A DNA stretch of 64,000 bases from Rhipidocladum racemiflorum (lineage: Eukaryota > Streptophyta > Magnoliopsida > Poales > Poaceae): positions 51,479,849 to 51,543,848 of the forward strand of contig CM070581.1 in the NCBI GenBank assembly GCA_036346355.1, in the 5' to 3' direction. The position numbers were made by a program, and so were the translations under genes. Shown in pieces: positions 20,411 to 31,514 of this stretch. How positions within the stretch are numbered: position 1 is the first letter of the stretch; every line of letters starts with the position of its first letter. Under the pieces are notes generated by a model that saw only the letters and a program-made list of their open reading frames with translations, did no database searches and was not told the DNA's origin.

Positions 20411-21240
20411 TGTCGGTGTTTCGAGCACCGGCAATACGATTTTAAGTCTAGGGGTCGCGCACTCCCTCTCCTCGAATGGCCTGACTCAAGGAGCCTAAGA
20501 TGCATACTGGTTCAGGTTGAATGTCCCTACTCCAGTTCGTGAGGTGGTTATATATTGCTTTCGGGAGCGAATGGCTATGAGGTGTTACAAGCGAGGGATA
20601 GGAACCGGTCCTAAGCATATCGTTCGAATGAGAGCGTGAGTGCTGCCCGAAAGGAAAGATCGATCGATCCCCCCTTTCCTTGGGGCCCTGCCTCCTTTAT
20701 ATAGACGGAGGGGGTAGGTTACATGGGAACTTGGAAAGAGAGAAAGGTGTCCTAAGCCTCGGAGTCCTGGTCTTCGCCCCCGGTATTTGACTTGCGTCTG
20801 TGCGTTCCACGCCGGGTTGGTAGACACATCGAGTGGGTAGTTCTCTTGCTCCGCTGGGAAATGGCATACCTGCCCTCTGTACGTCGGCCGGGTGCTGACG
20901 TAGTAGTGTTTGACTCTGGTGTTGCCTCGGGACGGAGCGCGTCCTTCCACTGTGTACGACTGAGCAACTGGACTAGTGCTTGACTTCGGCGACCTTTCCG
21001 CTGTCTTGGGAAGGAGCCACCTACCTCGGTACACTCACTGGGAGCTGTTGCGTCCGCAGGGCAGGTGGCCAGCGATCGGTGAAGGTTCGGACCCGCCCTA
21101 GGGGTCGGATCCCCTCTGGTCGGGTTGGTCGGGGACGAACTCCCTCTGTGGCCCACGGGGCCTTCAACTAGAGCTGGGTTCGTGTCAGCCCGTTCGTTGT
21201 CCCGGGCTGCTGGGGGTACCCATGTTATGAGTATTCGTTA
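20411..21240 (-). repeat. 3' LTR of the Tat/Retand element
   Basis: On the plus strand it begins TGTCGGTGTTTCGAGCACCGG, with its inner edge set by the purine tract (minus strand CTCGGGGGCTACT) at about 21240-21252. A minus-strand TATA box (CTATATAAAGGAGG, about 20695-20707) marks the LTR promoter. The GAGCACCGGC stretch at its tip forms a short inverted repeat. Confidence 0.7.
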
Positions 21241-22440
21241 GTAGCCCCCGAGCGAGTTTGCTGGAGGCGGTCGGGGGTTTGCTTTGGTTTCGCGAAATCC
21301 GACCGGGAGCGACGAGGGCACTTCGGCCGGCCAATCATTGCACGCCATGCGCTACACCTGCGGTATAGTTTTCGAGCCCCCGAGCGGGTCGGAGAACCGG
21401 TCGGGGGGTTTACTCTTGCTGGTGGGGGACGACCAGCTTGGTTAGCCGGATATCGACGGGGCACGACCTAGGTTGGCGCGGATGTCCAGATGTTTCGGAC
21501 GAGATTGAGGTGTCCGAGCGCTAGTTTTACGTCGCAGCTCGACGTTACCTCAGTTGGCGCGGACGCCCAGATGCCTTAGTGAGGTTCTGGCGTCCGGGTG
21601 CTAATTTTACGTTGTAGCTCGACGCATTTACTAGGGTGTGCCGCGGGAGAGTTTGAAGCTCGACCCGACTGTAGTGGCCTTCCGGAGGCTCGCCTAGCCC
21701 TCTCTCCTCGCCCAGCTTTCCACCGGGCCGGCGTCTAACCCATTTGGTGGATAGGGCATGAGAAACCCACAGCGCTGGCCGGGGCCCTAGGTGTGAGCTA
21801 CTGGGCCCTTCGTTGCTTCGGGGCCGTAGCGGCCCATCGGGCCCTTTTCGCCTGCTGTGGTCTGGTTCCCGTCCAGGGGCCGAAGTCGAGGGGTCGCGTA
21901 GCGCTCCAACCGAGGCAGTGTCTTTTCGCCTCCCCCCGCCGCCCTGTCGCGACTCAATGCGCGGCAGGGGAAGCGGAGGCGGACTGTTGCGTCTTGATAG
22001 GGTGTGGAGCAGTCAGAGCGGCAACGCGTGCGGTGTTCTGCTTGAGGTGGCGCCTGTTCGGATCGTGCTGCCTTGTCTCCATAAATGCGGAGCGAGGGGG
22101 GCGCAACAGCGGGCCACACTTGATCATTGCCTTTGCCTTCTGCCAAGTGCCGGTGTGTTTCTCGCCTTCTCCTTCCATCTCAGAGCGCCGAGTAGGGCAG
22201 ATGTCGAGCGGAGGCCGCGACTCTGGTGGCGATCGCAGGGCCGGCAAGCGGCCGACGGCTGCGGACCCCAGGAGGCCACGTACCGGTGCCGGGTCCTCCG
22301 CAGCCACGGTAGGAGGCGGGATCGTCCTCCCCTTGTCTGTCTTTCGCATCCGGGACCCCCCCTTCGACGTGAGTCCCCGTTGCTTAACTTCGAGATGGTT
22401 TAGGTTATTTTTCGTCAATGTTTAGCTGTTCCCCTTCCTT
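21241..22440 (-). other. GC-rich noncoding internal region of the Retand element
   Basis: This lies between the 3' purine tract and the integrase. It has repeats of the CCCCCGAGCG..GTCGGGG type (about 21245 and 21375) and a duplicated block with CGCGGA(T/C)G(T/C)CCAGATG (about 21478 and 21560). Long overlapping ORFs on both strands (for example 21787-22425) reflect high GC content. They match no protein I know and are not called. Confidence 0.55.
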
Positions 22441-22458
22441 TTTCTCAGCACCTCTGGT

Positions 22459-23061
22459 TCAGGCCCGTGCCCATCGCCCGCAGCGCCTCTTCCGGCCGCC
22501 TTGGTCGGGGTGGCCGGGGGGGGGGCAGACGCTGCTGGCGCCGTTGCCCACGCTCCTTCGCCTGCCCAATGCGGATCCCCCTCGGCGGATGCTGAAGTCG
22601 TCGCAGAACTCGAGGAACTGCTTTCCCGTGAACTGGGTGCCATTGTTGGTGATGGAGTTCGAGACTCTGAACCGATAAACAATGTCGCGGAAGAAGTTGG
22701 CTGCCTGCGCCGATGTGATGGTTGCGAGTGGCTTGGCCTCTATCCACTTGGTGAACTTGTCCACCGCGACAAGCAGGTGGGTAAAGCCTCCGGGCCCCTT
22801 CTTAAAGGGCTCGACCAGATCTAGTCCCCAGACCGCAAACGGCCACATGATGGGGATCGTCTGCAAGGCTTGTGCAGGAAGATGTGTCTGCCGGGCGAAG
22901 AATTGGCACCCTTCGCAGGAGCGGACGATTTGCTCGGCGTCGGCCAGTAGAAACCTTGTCGGAAGGCTTTCCCTACGAGGGAACGCGGTGCGGCGTGGTG
23001 GCCGCAGATTCCACCATGGATGTCGAGCAGCAGCTGCCTCCCCTGGTCGGATGGGATGCAT
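22459..23061 (-). pseudogene. Retand integrase, catalytic Asp replaced
   Basis: The minus-strand ORF includes the HHCC-type zinc-binding region (SCEGCQFFARQTH) and the core start FAVWGLDLVEPF with the first catalytic Asp, followed by VDKFTKWIEAKPL. The second catalytic motif, normally TDNGTQF, reads ITNNGTQFTG here, so Asp has become Asn. The frame then breaks after FLEFCDD, before the catalytic Glu. The protein could not integrate DNA. Confidence 0.8.
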
Positions 23062-23825
23062 TTCTGGAGAACTCCGGAGGGGCTCCTTTTGTAAAGGTCT
23101 TCTCCGACTAGTACAAAGGATTTCGCTCGCCGAGCGAGGCGCCGAGCCTCGGTCGGGTTGGCGGGGAGCGATCCGTTAGTCAACCGGTCGATGAAGAGCT
23201 GCTTCCAGTCGGAGTCGGCTGCGAGCATGTTGCGGTCCGACCCGGACGATCCCGCGTCCGACCGACCGTCAGTCGGGGCGGTCGTTTTCGGTGGGTCGGT
23301 TGCGTGCTCGGCCGTTGAGCTCAACCGAATGGAGGGTTTGTGCAGATCGGAGACGAAGATCCCGGGCGGGACCCGTCCTTTGCTACAGGCGAGGTTAGCC
23401 AGGGCATCGGCCTCACCGTTGTAGCGTCTATAGCTGTGGTGAAGCTCGAAGCCCTTGAATCTTTCCTCAAATTTGCGCACCTCTAAGCAGTAGGCCGCCA
23501 TGCGGGCGTCACGAGGCTCCGTGGCCTTCATGACTTGGTCGACGATGAGCTTGGAGTCGCCGTGTACGTAGAGTCGTCGGGCGCCGAGGTCGGCGGCGAT
23601 CCGGAGATCGTTGACGAGGGCTTCGTACTCGGTGACGTTGTTGGTCGCGTCGAAGAGTAGTCGGATGGCGTACTGAAGTTTGTTCCCAAGTGGGGAGACA
23701 ATGACGACTCCAGCACCAGCTCCATTCTTAGTATAGGACCCGTCGAAGTACATCGTCCAATACTGGGGGTCTTCGAGTGCTGGTGGAGCCTGAGCCTCGG
23801 TCCACTCAGCGACGAAGTTGGCCAA
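23030..23825 (-). pseudogene. Second (archaeal-type) RNase H of the Retand pol
   Basis: The minus-strand ORF starts near 23825 with NFVAEWTEAQAP and then MYFDGSYTKNGAGAGVVI. The acidic catalytic residues are in place (FDGS, EYEAL, HGDSKLIVDQV). It continues through the YNGEADALANLAC end of the domain and a linker into the integrase. This extra RNase H is what defines the Tat lineage among plant Gypsy elements. The domain itself looks intact. Confidence 0.85.
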
Positions 23826-23828
23826 AAC

Positions 23829-24266
23829 CTACGACTTGATCGTCGTTCTGGGAACGTACGATATGTCGTGGCCATTGAGCTTGAGTGCCCACTTGGCTAT
23901 CCTTCCTGAGGCGTCGCGGTTGTGGACGATCTCGCCGAGCGGCGAGGAGGTCACCACAGAGACGGGATGCCGGTCAAAGTAATGGACCAACTTCCTCTTT
24001 GTGATGAGCACCGCACAGAGCAACTTTTGCACCTGCGGGTACCGAGCCTTTGACTCGGAGAGCACTTCACTGATGAAGTAGACCGGCCGCTGTACCCTGA
24101 GTACACGGCCTTCTTCTGCTCGCTCCGCGACAAGCGCCGCGTTGACGACCTGGGTCGTTGCGGTAATTTAGTGAAGCAGTGGTTCCCCCGGCGTTAGGGC
24201 GACCAATACCGGAGGTGAGGTCAGGAACGCCTTCAGTCGACTGAGGGCTTCCTGTGCCTCCTGTGT
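23829..24266 (-). pseudogene. First RNase H of the Retand pol, degraded
   Basis: The minus strand carries RYPQVQKLLCAVLITKRKL, YFDRHPVSVVTSSPL and GRIAKWALKLNGHDISYVP, leading into the second RNase H. Its acidic catalytic positions are not evident, as is usual for this lineage where the first RNase H is degenerate. A stop or frameshift separates it from the reverse transcriptase at about 24266. Confidence 0.75.
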
Positions 24267-25188
24267 CTAGCTGAACTGATCGAACTTCTTAAGCAGCTTG
24301 TAGAGCGGCATCCCGCGCTCGCCGAGGCGAGACAGGAAAAGGCTCAGAGCCGCAAGGCACCCCGTCAGTCTTTGGACTCCCTTCAGGTTGCCGATCGGGC
24401 CCATCTTCAAGATCGCGGAGATCTTCTCACGGTTGGCCTCGATGCCACGCTTGGAGACGATGAGGCCGAGTAGCTTCCCTTTGGGGACCCCGAAAACGCA
24501 CTTTTCGGGGTTGAGCTTTATGCGGAACCTTCGGAGGTTCGCAAAAGTTTCTTCGAGGTCGGTGACAAGGTCGTCGGCCTTCTTAGTCTTGACGACGATG
24601 TCGTCGACGTACGCCTCGACGTTACGGCCTATTTGGTCGCTGAAGCACGTTTGCATACATCGCTGGTATGTAGCGCCCGCATTTTTCAGACCAAATGGCA
24701 TAGTTACGTAACAGTACGAGCCGAACGGAGTGATGAAAGACGTCGCGAGCTGGTCGGACTCTTTCATCGCTATCTGGTTATAGCCTGAGTAGGCATCCAG
24801 AAAGAACAGGGACTCGCATCCTGCGGTGGAGTCGACGATTTGGTCGATGCGAGGCAACGGGAACGGGTCCTTGGGACATGCCTTTGCTCAGGCTCGTGTA
24901 GTCAACGCACAATCTCCATTGCCCAGTTTTCGTTTTTACAAGAACAGGGTTTGCTAGCCACTCGGGGTGGCGTACTTCCTTTACAAACCCTGCGGCCAAG
25001 AGTTTGGCGATCTCCTCCCCTACGGCCTTGCGCCTCTCCTCGTCGAAGCGACGCAGGCGTTGGGCGACCGGCCTTGAGCCTGGTCGGATGTTCAAGGAGT
25101 GCTCGGCGACTTCCCTCGGGATTCCCGGCATGTCGGAAGGCCTCCATGCGAAGACGTCCCGATTGGCACGGAGGAAGTCGACGAGCAC
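24267..25188 (-). pseudogene. Reverse transcriptase of the Retand element
   Basis: Two overlapping minus-strand ORFs cover it. The first (25188 down to about 24850) has DVFAWRPSDMPGIP, VKEVRHPEWLANPVLVKTK and WRLCVDYTSLSK. It then shifts frame to the second (24857-24267), with PRIDQIVDSTAGC, FLDAYSGYNQIAM, MPFGLKNAGATYQR and an intact YVDDIVVKT catalytic motif. A frameshift of one base near 24860 joins them. The enzyme would copy element RNA into DNA. Confidence 0.85.
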
Positions 25189-25909
25189 GCTTTCCTATTT
25201 GGCGGGGAGCGTGGCTCCGACCCGCACGGTCTTGGCGGGATCTTGGGGATCGACTTCGACTGCCTTCGTATCCTCGGTGGATTGGAAGGAAGTTGGCCCT
25301 GACTTGCTTTAGTCGGGGGCGGACTCGGGAGCCTTCCCCTGAAGGTTGGCGAACTCGGCGAATCAATGACCGTGGACGCCAATTTGCAACTGCTTTGCTC
25401 GCAGTTGTAGGCCAGCTGAAAAGACGAGGCCACGGTGATTACTCCCTGTGGTCCTGGCATCTTCAGCTTTAGGTAGGTGCAGTTCAGGATCGCCATGAAC
25501 TTGGCGTAGCATGGCCTCCCCAAGATAGCGTGGTAGGAGCCGGGAAAGTCCACAACCTCAAAGGTAAGGTTTTCGGTGCGGAAGTTGTCCGGGCTCCCAA
25601 AGGTGACGGGCAGGTCGACCTGCCCGAGAGGATGGGACTGTTGCCCCGGTACGACGCCGTGAAAGGGCGCCTTGCTCGGTCGGAGACTCGAGCAGGGACC
25701 CCCATGGCATCGAGCGTCTCAACGTATAGAATGTTGAGGCCGCTCCCGCCGTCCATGAGCACCTTGGTTAGGCACTTCGACCCTACGATAGGGTCGACGA
25801 CGAGCGGGTATCTCCTTGGCTGTGGGACGTGGTCGGGGTGGTCGGTGCGATCAAACGTGATCGGGGATTCCGACCACCGGAGGTACTTGGGCACGGCGGG
25901 TGCCACCAT
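25189..25909 (-). pseudogene. Retand protease region
   Basis: The minus-strand ORF from 25909 holds SPITFDRTDHPDHVPQP and the aspartic protease motif VLMDGGSGLNILY. A second ORF (25553 down) continues MDFPGSYHAILGRPCYAKF and LKMPGPQGVITV. A frameshift near 25550 separates them. The DGGSGLN form of the active site is the usual one in this lineage. Confidence 0.75.
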
Positions 25910-26150
25910 GTAGACCTCGCGGAAGGCGAGCTTGAGCTGCCACTTGTCGGCGTAGCATGCCGGTCAGCGAAAGATCATGAGGCAGCCGTCAAGTTCCGGG
26001 AACTCGTCGTCTGCCTTTTCCCCCTTGGCACTCGGTGCTGGGTCTCGCTTCTTCCCCTTGCCCCGCGGCGGCGTGGGGTTCCCGGAGAGGAAGCTGTTGT
26101 AGGCCCAATGAACCCACCCTCCTTGGCAGGCGAAGCACGGTCCACATCTC
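25910..26150 (-). pseudogene. Retand gag, 3' part
   Basis: Minus-strand coding remnants lie between the protease and about 26150, with a basic/Pro-rich stretch near 26080. The sequence stops resembling gag beyond about 26150. The next recognisable gag piece is at about 30166-30480. Confidence 0.45.
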
Positions 26151-26356
26151 CATTTGGATCGAGGAAACGTGCCCGCTATACCTATCCCCTCTCCTACAAG
26201 CGAAATGAGAACCCCCTACCCCTGGAGGCGACAATCCGGTCGAAGCGGCGAAGAAAGCCCAAGACATGCAATCGAAAATACCCGGACCTGGAAGAAACCC
26301 GAAGCCGCGAGGAGTATAGCGGAGGGGAGTCGGCGGAGGAAACCCACCTTCTTCCA
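26151..26356. other. Unassigned segment inside gag, left of the solo LTR
   Basis: This does not read as gag in any frame, and it continues on the far side of the solo LTR (29810-30165). It ends in TTCCA, the 5-bp target duplication of that LTR. It may be part of another nested element. Confidence 0.35.
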
Positions 26357-28202
26357 TGTAACACCCCAAAATTTTGCTTTTCTTAATTTCATGTGTGATT
26401 TGGCACTTTGGTGAATTTTTGGAATTTTCTGGAATTTATTTGGATTTATTTGGAATTTATTTGAATTTATTCCATTTTGAAATAATTAAAGAATTAAACT
26501 TTGCAAATAAAATTTTGTTGGAAATATTTTATTTGAGTCCAAAATGATCCAAAGTATTTTCCGTAATTTTTTTCGAGTCTTTTGCTATTTTTAAAGAATT
26601 AAATGAATTATCGAATTATTTTAATTATTAAATCATTTGGAAAATGCGAGTGGGTTTGCACTGTTCATCCGGATCGAGCCGCACCGAAGTCGGACTCGAG
26701 TCCGACCGAGCCACCGAAGCCTGGTCGAACCCAACCCTAACCTGTTGATCCCGACCGTTGGATCGAGATCCAACGGTCCGGATTGATCGCAGCGGCTCGA
26801 GCCGAGACCGACCGGACCGGCCGCGCCCGTGTGATCGTGGCCGTTGATCGCGCGCCACGTGGATCGGCCGACCGTCGTCGTCCGTCGGATCCGGCCGGAC
26901 TCGCCCGCCGCCGCCGTGGAAAACTAGGTTTCCGTGTCCCCGCGAAGCCGAGGCTATTTAATGCCCGGATCACGCCCGAGGATCGCTCGACCTTGCGCAG
27001 CCATCGCTTCTAGCTCACCGAGCCTCACCGCCGTAGATCCGCCGGACCGCTCGCCGTAGTTGAGCGCCACTCCGCCACGGTTTTTGCCTCGCTCGCCGCC
27101 GTCGCCGTCTTCCGCCGAGTTGGAGCCCGGCCCGAGTCCTCAAGTCAAGGCGCACCTGCGGTACCTCTCACTCCGTCGGAGAAACCCCGGCGCTCGGGCT
27201 CGCCGCCGTCTCCGCCTCCGTCTTTGCCGCAGCCTCCGCTGTCGCCATCGACCTCGCGAGCTCAGGCGCCGTCCGATCTTGATCGTGCGGTTGAGGTGAG
27301 TTCACGTGTTTCCAAACCGATTAGATCTCGGGACCGCTGATCAAGATCCAACGGCCCACGATCGCCACGCGTCGTAGTAGTGTTAATGTAGGATTAGATC
27401 TGACCGTCCGATCTAGATCGAACGCCCACGATCATCGAGTAGTTTTCAACGTGTTAACCCTGGATCTAATCGCGCCGCTGATTTTCAAATCAATGGACAC
27501 GATCGTGCCACGCGGTCTGGGAGCCGAGCCGCCGCGCTTCACGCTGGCGTGTGTGGTCACCGACACGCCGCTGGCTGTCGGTCCGGCTTAGCCGTATCGC
27601 ACCATGACGTCACCCATGACGCTACCGGTGGTCCCACTGCCGCCGCGGTGGTGAGCCCCTCACGACGCCGCCGATGACGCTACCCGAGTGGTCCCACATG
27701 TCGGGCCTCACGTGAGCCGTGGACCGGGTCCACTGTGAGACCCGAGCCGAAGCACCGAGTCCATGGACCGGTGGCGTCGATGAGACCAATCCAGTGCTGC
27801 CACGTGTCCATGCCGACGCAATAATTAATTTCGAAAAAAAAATGATTTATTAATTCGAAATAATGATTTCAGATTTTGTTTCAAACTTCAAATGCTTATA
27901 ACTTTTGCGTTTCAACTCCGATTTGAGTGATTCAAATTTCTAAATTTGTATAAAATTGAGATCTACCTAAATATGAATTTTAATTAATTTTTGGACTAAA
28001 GTTTTTCTCTGTAAAATTATTTAATTGATTATTTAAACTTTAAATAATCATAATTTTTGCGTTTTAACTCCAAATTTGACGATTCCAGTTTCTAAAAATT
28101 CAGAAAATTATGTACTCTCTGTTTATGGATTTTATTTGGATGTTTGGACACTTTTTGCCTATTGTTTATTCATGTATTGCTATTTGCACGCTTTACGAGT
28201 AG

Positions 28203-28283
28203 ACGTTGAAGTGCCGGAAGGATTCGAAGGCGAAGTATTAACTCAGGATCCAACTCAAGACCAAGAACAAGTACTTTTTGAAG
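28203..28283 (+). other. Acidic micro-exon in LTR A
   Basis: This 81-nt segment lies between an acceptor (CGAGTAG) and a GCAAGT donor. Read in phase 1 it encodes DVEVPEGFEGEV and then LTQDPTQDQEQVLFE. The equivalent segment in LTRs B, C and D is 72 nt with the same phases. Splicing to the last exon at 29453 keeps the frame. Confidence 0.5.
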
Positions 28284-29452
28284 GCAAGTTGTGCTTTGAC
28301 CATGTTGATCCTATTTCGAAATCTATTTTGATTTAACCTATTGCATGCTAGTTCAATTAGAAAATACTTTATTTAAATTTGGGGAATTAGATAAATACCA
28401 ATTTGCTGTATGACACCTTGATTACTTAAGTATGTGCCATGACCCCTTGTCACCCTAGTTGTGGTTTACTAGTTGGACATTATTAACTTGCCAACATGGG
28501 TTTAGACCGTTGTAGTAAACTGCTTAGACCTGCTACGTGCTCATGACATGATTTTGGACAAACAAATGTTAATATTGACTTAATGATATTTTGAACCTGT
28601 TTTGGAAAGGTATCATGTGATGTTGATGGCACGTGGTGCATGGTAATCATCTGGGGTTTGATAAACAGTTTTCGACCGGGGCATGTGGCAAGAGTAAACA
28701 GGTGGGCCAGTTGTGGCATTGGGAGTGTTGATTTGGTTCTTCGGGTAGTCTTGCCCTGGTCATCCTAAGGACTTAACCTTGCAAGCCTTTGAACTGGGTC
28801 TAACGTGCAACCACATGTCTCAGAGCGGACGGACCTAGTTGACTAAGTTGCTAATAACGCACTGTGGGACCTCGTGAGGTCAACTACACCCTTTGTGTAA
28901 GTTGTACGGGGAGCGCATCGGCCGAGGCCAGGTACCCATCTAACGGTTGATTGGCCTAGACTTCGCCTTAGCTAAGGGAAGGGTTAGTGCGCAATAACGG
29001 GAGGACCACTTGTATTGTTAGAAGTTTCCAAAGACTTTATTACGGGAACTCGCCTTTGTGGTGTTTGACTCAGATCTTGTGGGTAAAGTGCATAACCTCT
29101 GCAGAGTGTAGAATCTATTCGAATAGCCGTGTCCGCGGTATTGGACATCGCTCGGGAATTACAGTCAAGGGTTAGATTTTCTGAAAATAACTTGGTTTTG
29201 AAAGGTTGGGTTGGATTAATGATGACGTTGATGGAAATGTGGTTTAGGATGGGAAGATGGTTGTTAAATTTCTTGAAAGTTATTTATGCTTTACTTGTTT
29301 CTACTACTTATATTACTTGTCAAATGCTGTTTACTGCAAATATACCTTGAGCTATTCCTTTGTACCAAGCCATGCATGTAGTATATTAGCTTGCATTCTG
29401 TGCATGACTTGCTGAGTACCAAGTACTCACCCTTGCCACCCTACAACACCAG

Positions 29453-29511
29453 TTGAAGAGGAGAATACACCGGCTTTGGAGGAGGAGCTCCAAGAGGATC
29501 CGTCTACTTAG
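29453..29511 (+). other. Acidic last exon in LTR A
   Basis: This follows a CACCAG acceptor 22 bp after the hairpin. Entered in phase 1 it encodes VEEENTPALEEELQEDPST and a TAG stop. Matching positions in LTR B (54852-54925) and LTR E (51652-51590, minus) also encode acidic ends with different sequences. Confidence 0.5.
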
Positions 29512-29809
29512 GGAAGCGAGCCCAGTCAGTTGCCTGTGGTATACTGGATGGCGCCACGATGTTACCATCTTTGATTTTCCGCTGCTACTATTTCTCTCTT
29601 AATAAGTTTCGCCCTGCGAGGCATACTTTTGTAACTTGACCATAAGGTCGAGTAACCAGTTTGACTATTTAAATAAAGTACTTTATTAGTATCGAGTGGT
29701 ATGATTGTGATATTTACCGATGTTAAGACTGTGTGCACTAGCGTGTTCCTGGACTAGTGCTGAATACACAGAGGGTCCGGATTTGCAAATTCGGGGTCCC
29801 GACATTCCA

Positions 29810-30165
29810 TCCCTCATAAAAGTTACCAGGGTAGGGCCCGCCCAGACCTGACACCTTGCCAGAGCTACAGGGAAACTTCTGGCGTAGCCAGGCGAGTCTT
29901 GGACCTGAAGGCGTGTGAAATCCCACCACAACCCTTGGGGCGAAGACAAAACGAGAGGGTAAAAATGTAAAGCAAGAACAAAAAACGCCACGTAGGGCCT
30001 AACTAGCCCCTGGCTAGGGACAGGTGGCAGAGTGATTAAAAAAGAAGCTGACCGGTGCATGCCTGTCCCCTCCCCCCCCATATAAAAGAGAGAGAGAGCG
30101 GGTGACCTAGGAAGGGGCTCTCGAAAAAGAAAAGAAAACACAAAGAACAACCTTGGTGGCTCGAT
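29810..30165. other. Unassigned segment inside gag, right of the solo LTR
   Basis: This continues from 26151-26356 across the solo LTR. It carries a plus-strand TATAAAAG at about 30081 followed by a GAGAGAGAGAG run and a purine-rich tract (AAAAAGAAAAGAAAAC). It resembles the promoter end of an LTR or leader, but no family was identified. The minus-strand ORF across it is an extension of gag by chance. Confidence 0.35.
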
Positions 30166-30480
30166 TCCGCCACAGAAGCGTTTCAGGACTTCGCAGTCCC
30201 GGTACTTGTGCTTGACGGGGTACCCATGGTTCGGACACGGGCTGTCCATCAGCTTCTCTAAGTGGTCGGGCGCCTGTCGCGCCTGATGCTTAGCTGGGCG
30301 GTCGGCGGTGGCGACCATGCGGCCTTCACGGTCTTGCTTCCCTCGCAGCTTCTTTTTGTCAGAGCGGTCAGAGGGTGTGCCAGCTTCGGTGCCGGGCTCT
30401 CACCTGGCCTTCCCCTTTTCGAAGATGGCCCCCACGGCCTCTTCGCCAGAGGCGTGGTTGGTGGCGATGTCAAGGAGCTC
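30166..30480 (-). pseudogene. Retand gag, zinc-binding region
   Basis: The minus-strand reading HLEKLMDSPCPNHGYPVKH followed by KYRDCEVLKRF is the diagnostic C..H..KH..DC stretch at the end of Tat/Retand gag. Upstream, a polar, charged stretch extends to about 30480, where similarity ends. Further gag and the 5' LTR are absent, so the element is truncated here. Confidence 0.7.
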
Positions 30481-30490
30481 CTTGGTGGTC

Positions 30491-30762
30491 CTTGTTTCTA
30501 TGTTTTCTACATATAGTTCTTTCTTATACATATGTTTTTAATATCAGACAACACAATAGTATATGTATAGCCAAATCTTTTAAACATGTCTTAAAAATGA
30601 TGTCCTTATTTGCTATAAAAACAACACAATGATATATGTGTAGCTAAATCATGTAAACATAGTTTATGTGTAAATGTACTAGCCACCTTGTTAGTTAGGG
30701 AAATGACAAGAAAACATGCGAGTAGCTTGGTAATATAAATTTTGGTTCACATCGGTATATCG
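30491..30762 (+). other. Short AT-rich stretch of NLR intron
   Basis: This lies between the truncated Retand and the truncated Copia. It holds a local duplication (ACAACACAATA/GTATATGTATAGC at about 30548 and 30622). No gene was seen. Confidence 0.4.
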
Positions 30763-31232
30763 GTTAAGGAACCTTGCTAGCAGAGTAGTCCAAGGTTCTA
30801 CAGATCTAAAAGTGGAGAACAGAGAAAGAGAGACACAAGATGGAGGAATAGATTGATCTATTATTCTTCTAATTGCTTGTACAATGGGGGACTCCTCCTC
30901 CTTTTATAGCCTACGACTAGGGTTTCGGCAAGGGACCATACTAGGCCTTCATGGGCCAAATGGTTTCCCAACGCTCTCCCTTGGGCCTTTTACCCCGAGA
31001 TGCATATGCCTCATCAAAACTCTAGAAAAACTTAGTGGGAAAAATACTTAGAGAAAGAGTACATAGCATACGCTTGCTATGTTGCACGAATTGCCTCATT
31101 AAAACCTTACATAAGAAAACTTATGTGAAAAACTTACGAAGGAAAAAGAGTACAATTCACCCAAACTTCAATGTTGATCTTCAAGATCCACGTTGGGTAC
31201 TCAAACTTCATGTTCAAGATTTATTTAGGAGA
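30763..31232 (-). repeat. 3' LTR of the truncated Copia
   Basis: This extends from the GTTAAGGAACC edge to the purine tract at about 31235. A minus-strand TATA (GCTATAAAAGGAGG, about 30899-30911) is its likely promoter. Repeated phrases CTCATCAAAAC and CCTCATTAAAAC..TACATAAGAAAACTTA lie toward the inner half. Confidence 0.65.
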
Positions 31233-31514
31233 TTCTCCCCCTAAGATTTGCACTTCTCTAGGTCTCATCATTCCAATTCCTCTAATGCACCTTTCAAAAG
31301 TAGATACTGGGAGTGACTTAGTAAATAAATTGGCGAGATTCTCACACAACTTAGTGTGCAGTACCTTGATCTTGTTCATCTTATGCAATTCATGATCATA
31401 GAAGAACTTGGGGTTGATGTGTTTCGTGAGGTTGCTTTTCACATAGTCCATTTGCACTTTGAGCAACACAAGCTGCATTGTCTTTATAAATTATAGTGGG
31501 AGTTTGCTCAATAT

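Larger units (their letters stand above)
26357..29804 (+). mobile_element. Solo LTR (3448 bp), Tekay-like family A
   Basis: It begins TGTAACACCCC and ends GGTCCCGACA, flanked by TTCCA on both sides (26352-26356 and 29805-29809), so it is a complete solo LTR left by recombination between two LTRs. It shares landmarks in the same order with the LTRs at 36560, 51653 and 60988: a GC-rich block (about 26990-27300), an acidic micro-exon, the conserved block at 29076-29131, the hairpin at 29413-29429, and a GACTGTGTG.ACTAG end segment. A possible GTGAGT donor lies at 27296. Confidence 0.9.
20411..30490 (-). mobile_element. Tat/Retand-type Gypsy element, minus strand, 5' end missing
   Basis: The left end (20411) is the 3' end of the element. 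An LTR of about 830 bp is followed by a GC-rich noncoding stretch, then on the minus strand integrase, a second (archaeal-type) RNase H, the first RNase H, reverse transcriptase, protease and gag. Having the extra RNase H places it in the Tat lineage. The gag part is interrupted by a solo LTR (26357-29804) and by sequence of unknown origin. No right-hand LTR was seen, so the element appears truncated near 30490. Coding parts carry frameshifts. Confidence 0.85.

Noticed and set aside
21787..22425. Long ORFs on both strands in the Retand 3' internal region
   Set aside because: They are GC-rich, mutually overlapping and free of motifs. They lie in the normally noncoding part between integrase and LTR.
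22501..22824. Plus-strand ORFs over the Retand integrase (also 22682-23179 and 22872-23111)
   Set aside because: They are antisense to recognisable integrase and RNase H coding sequence.
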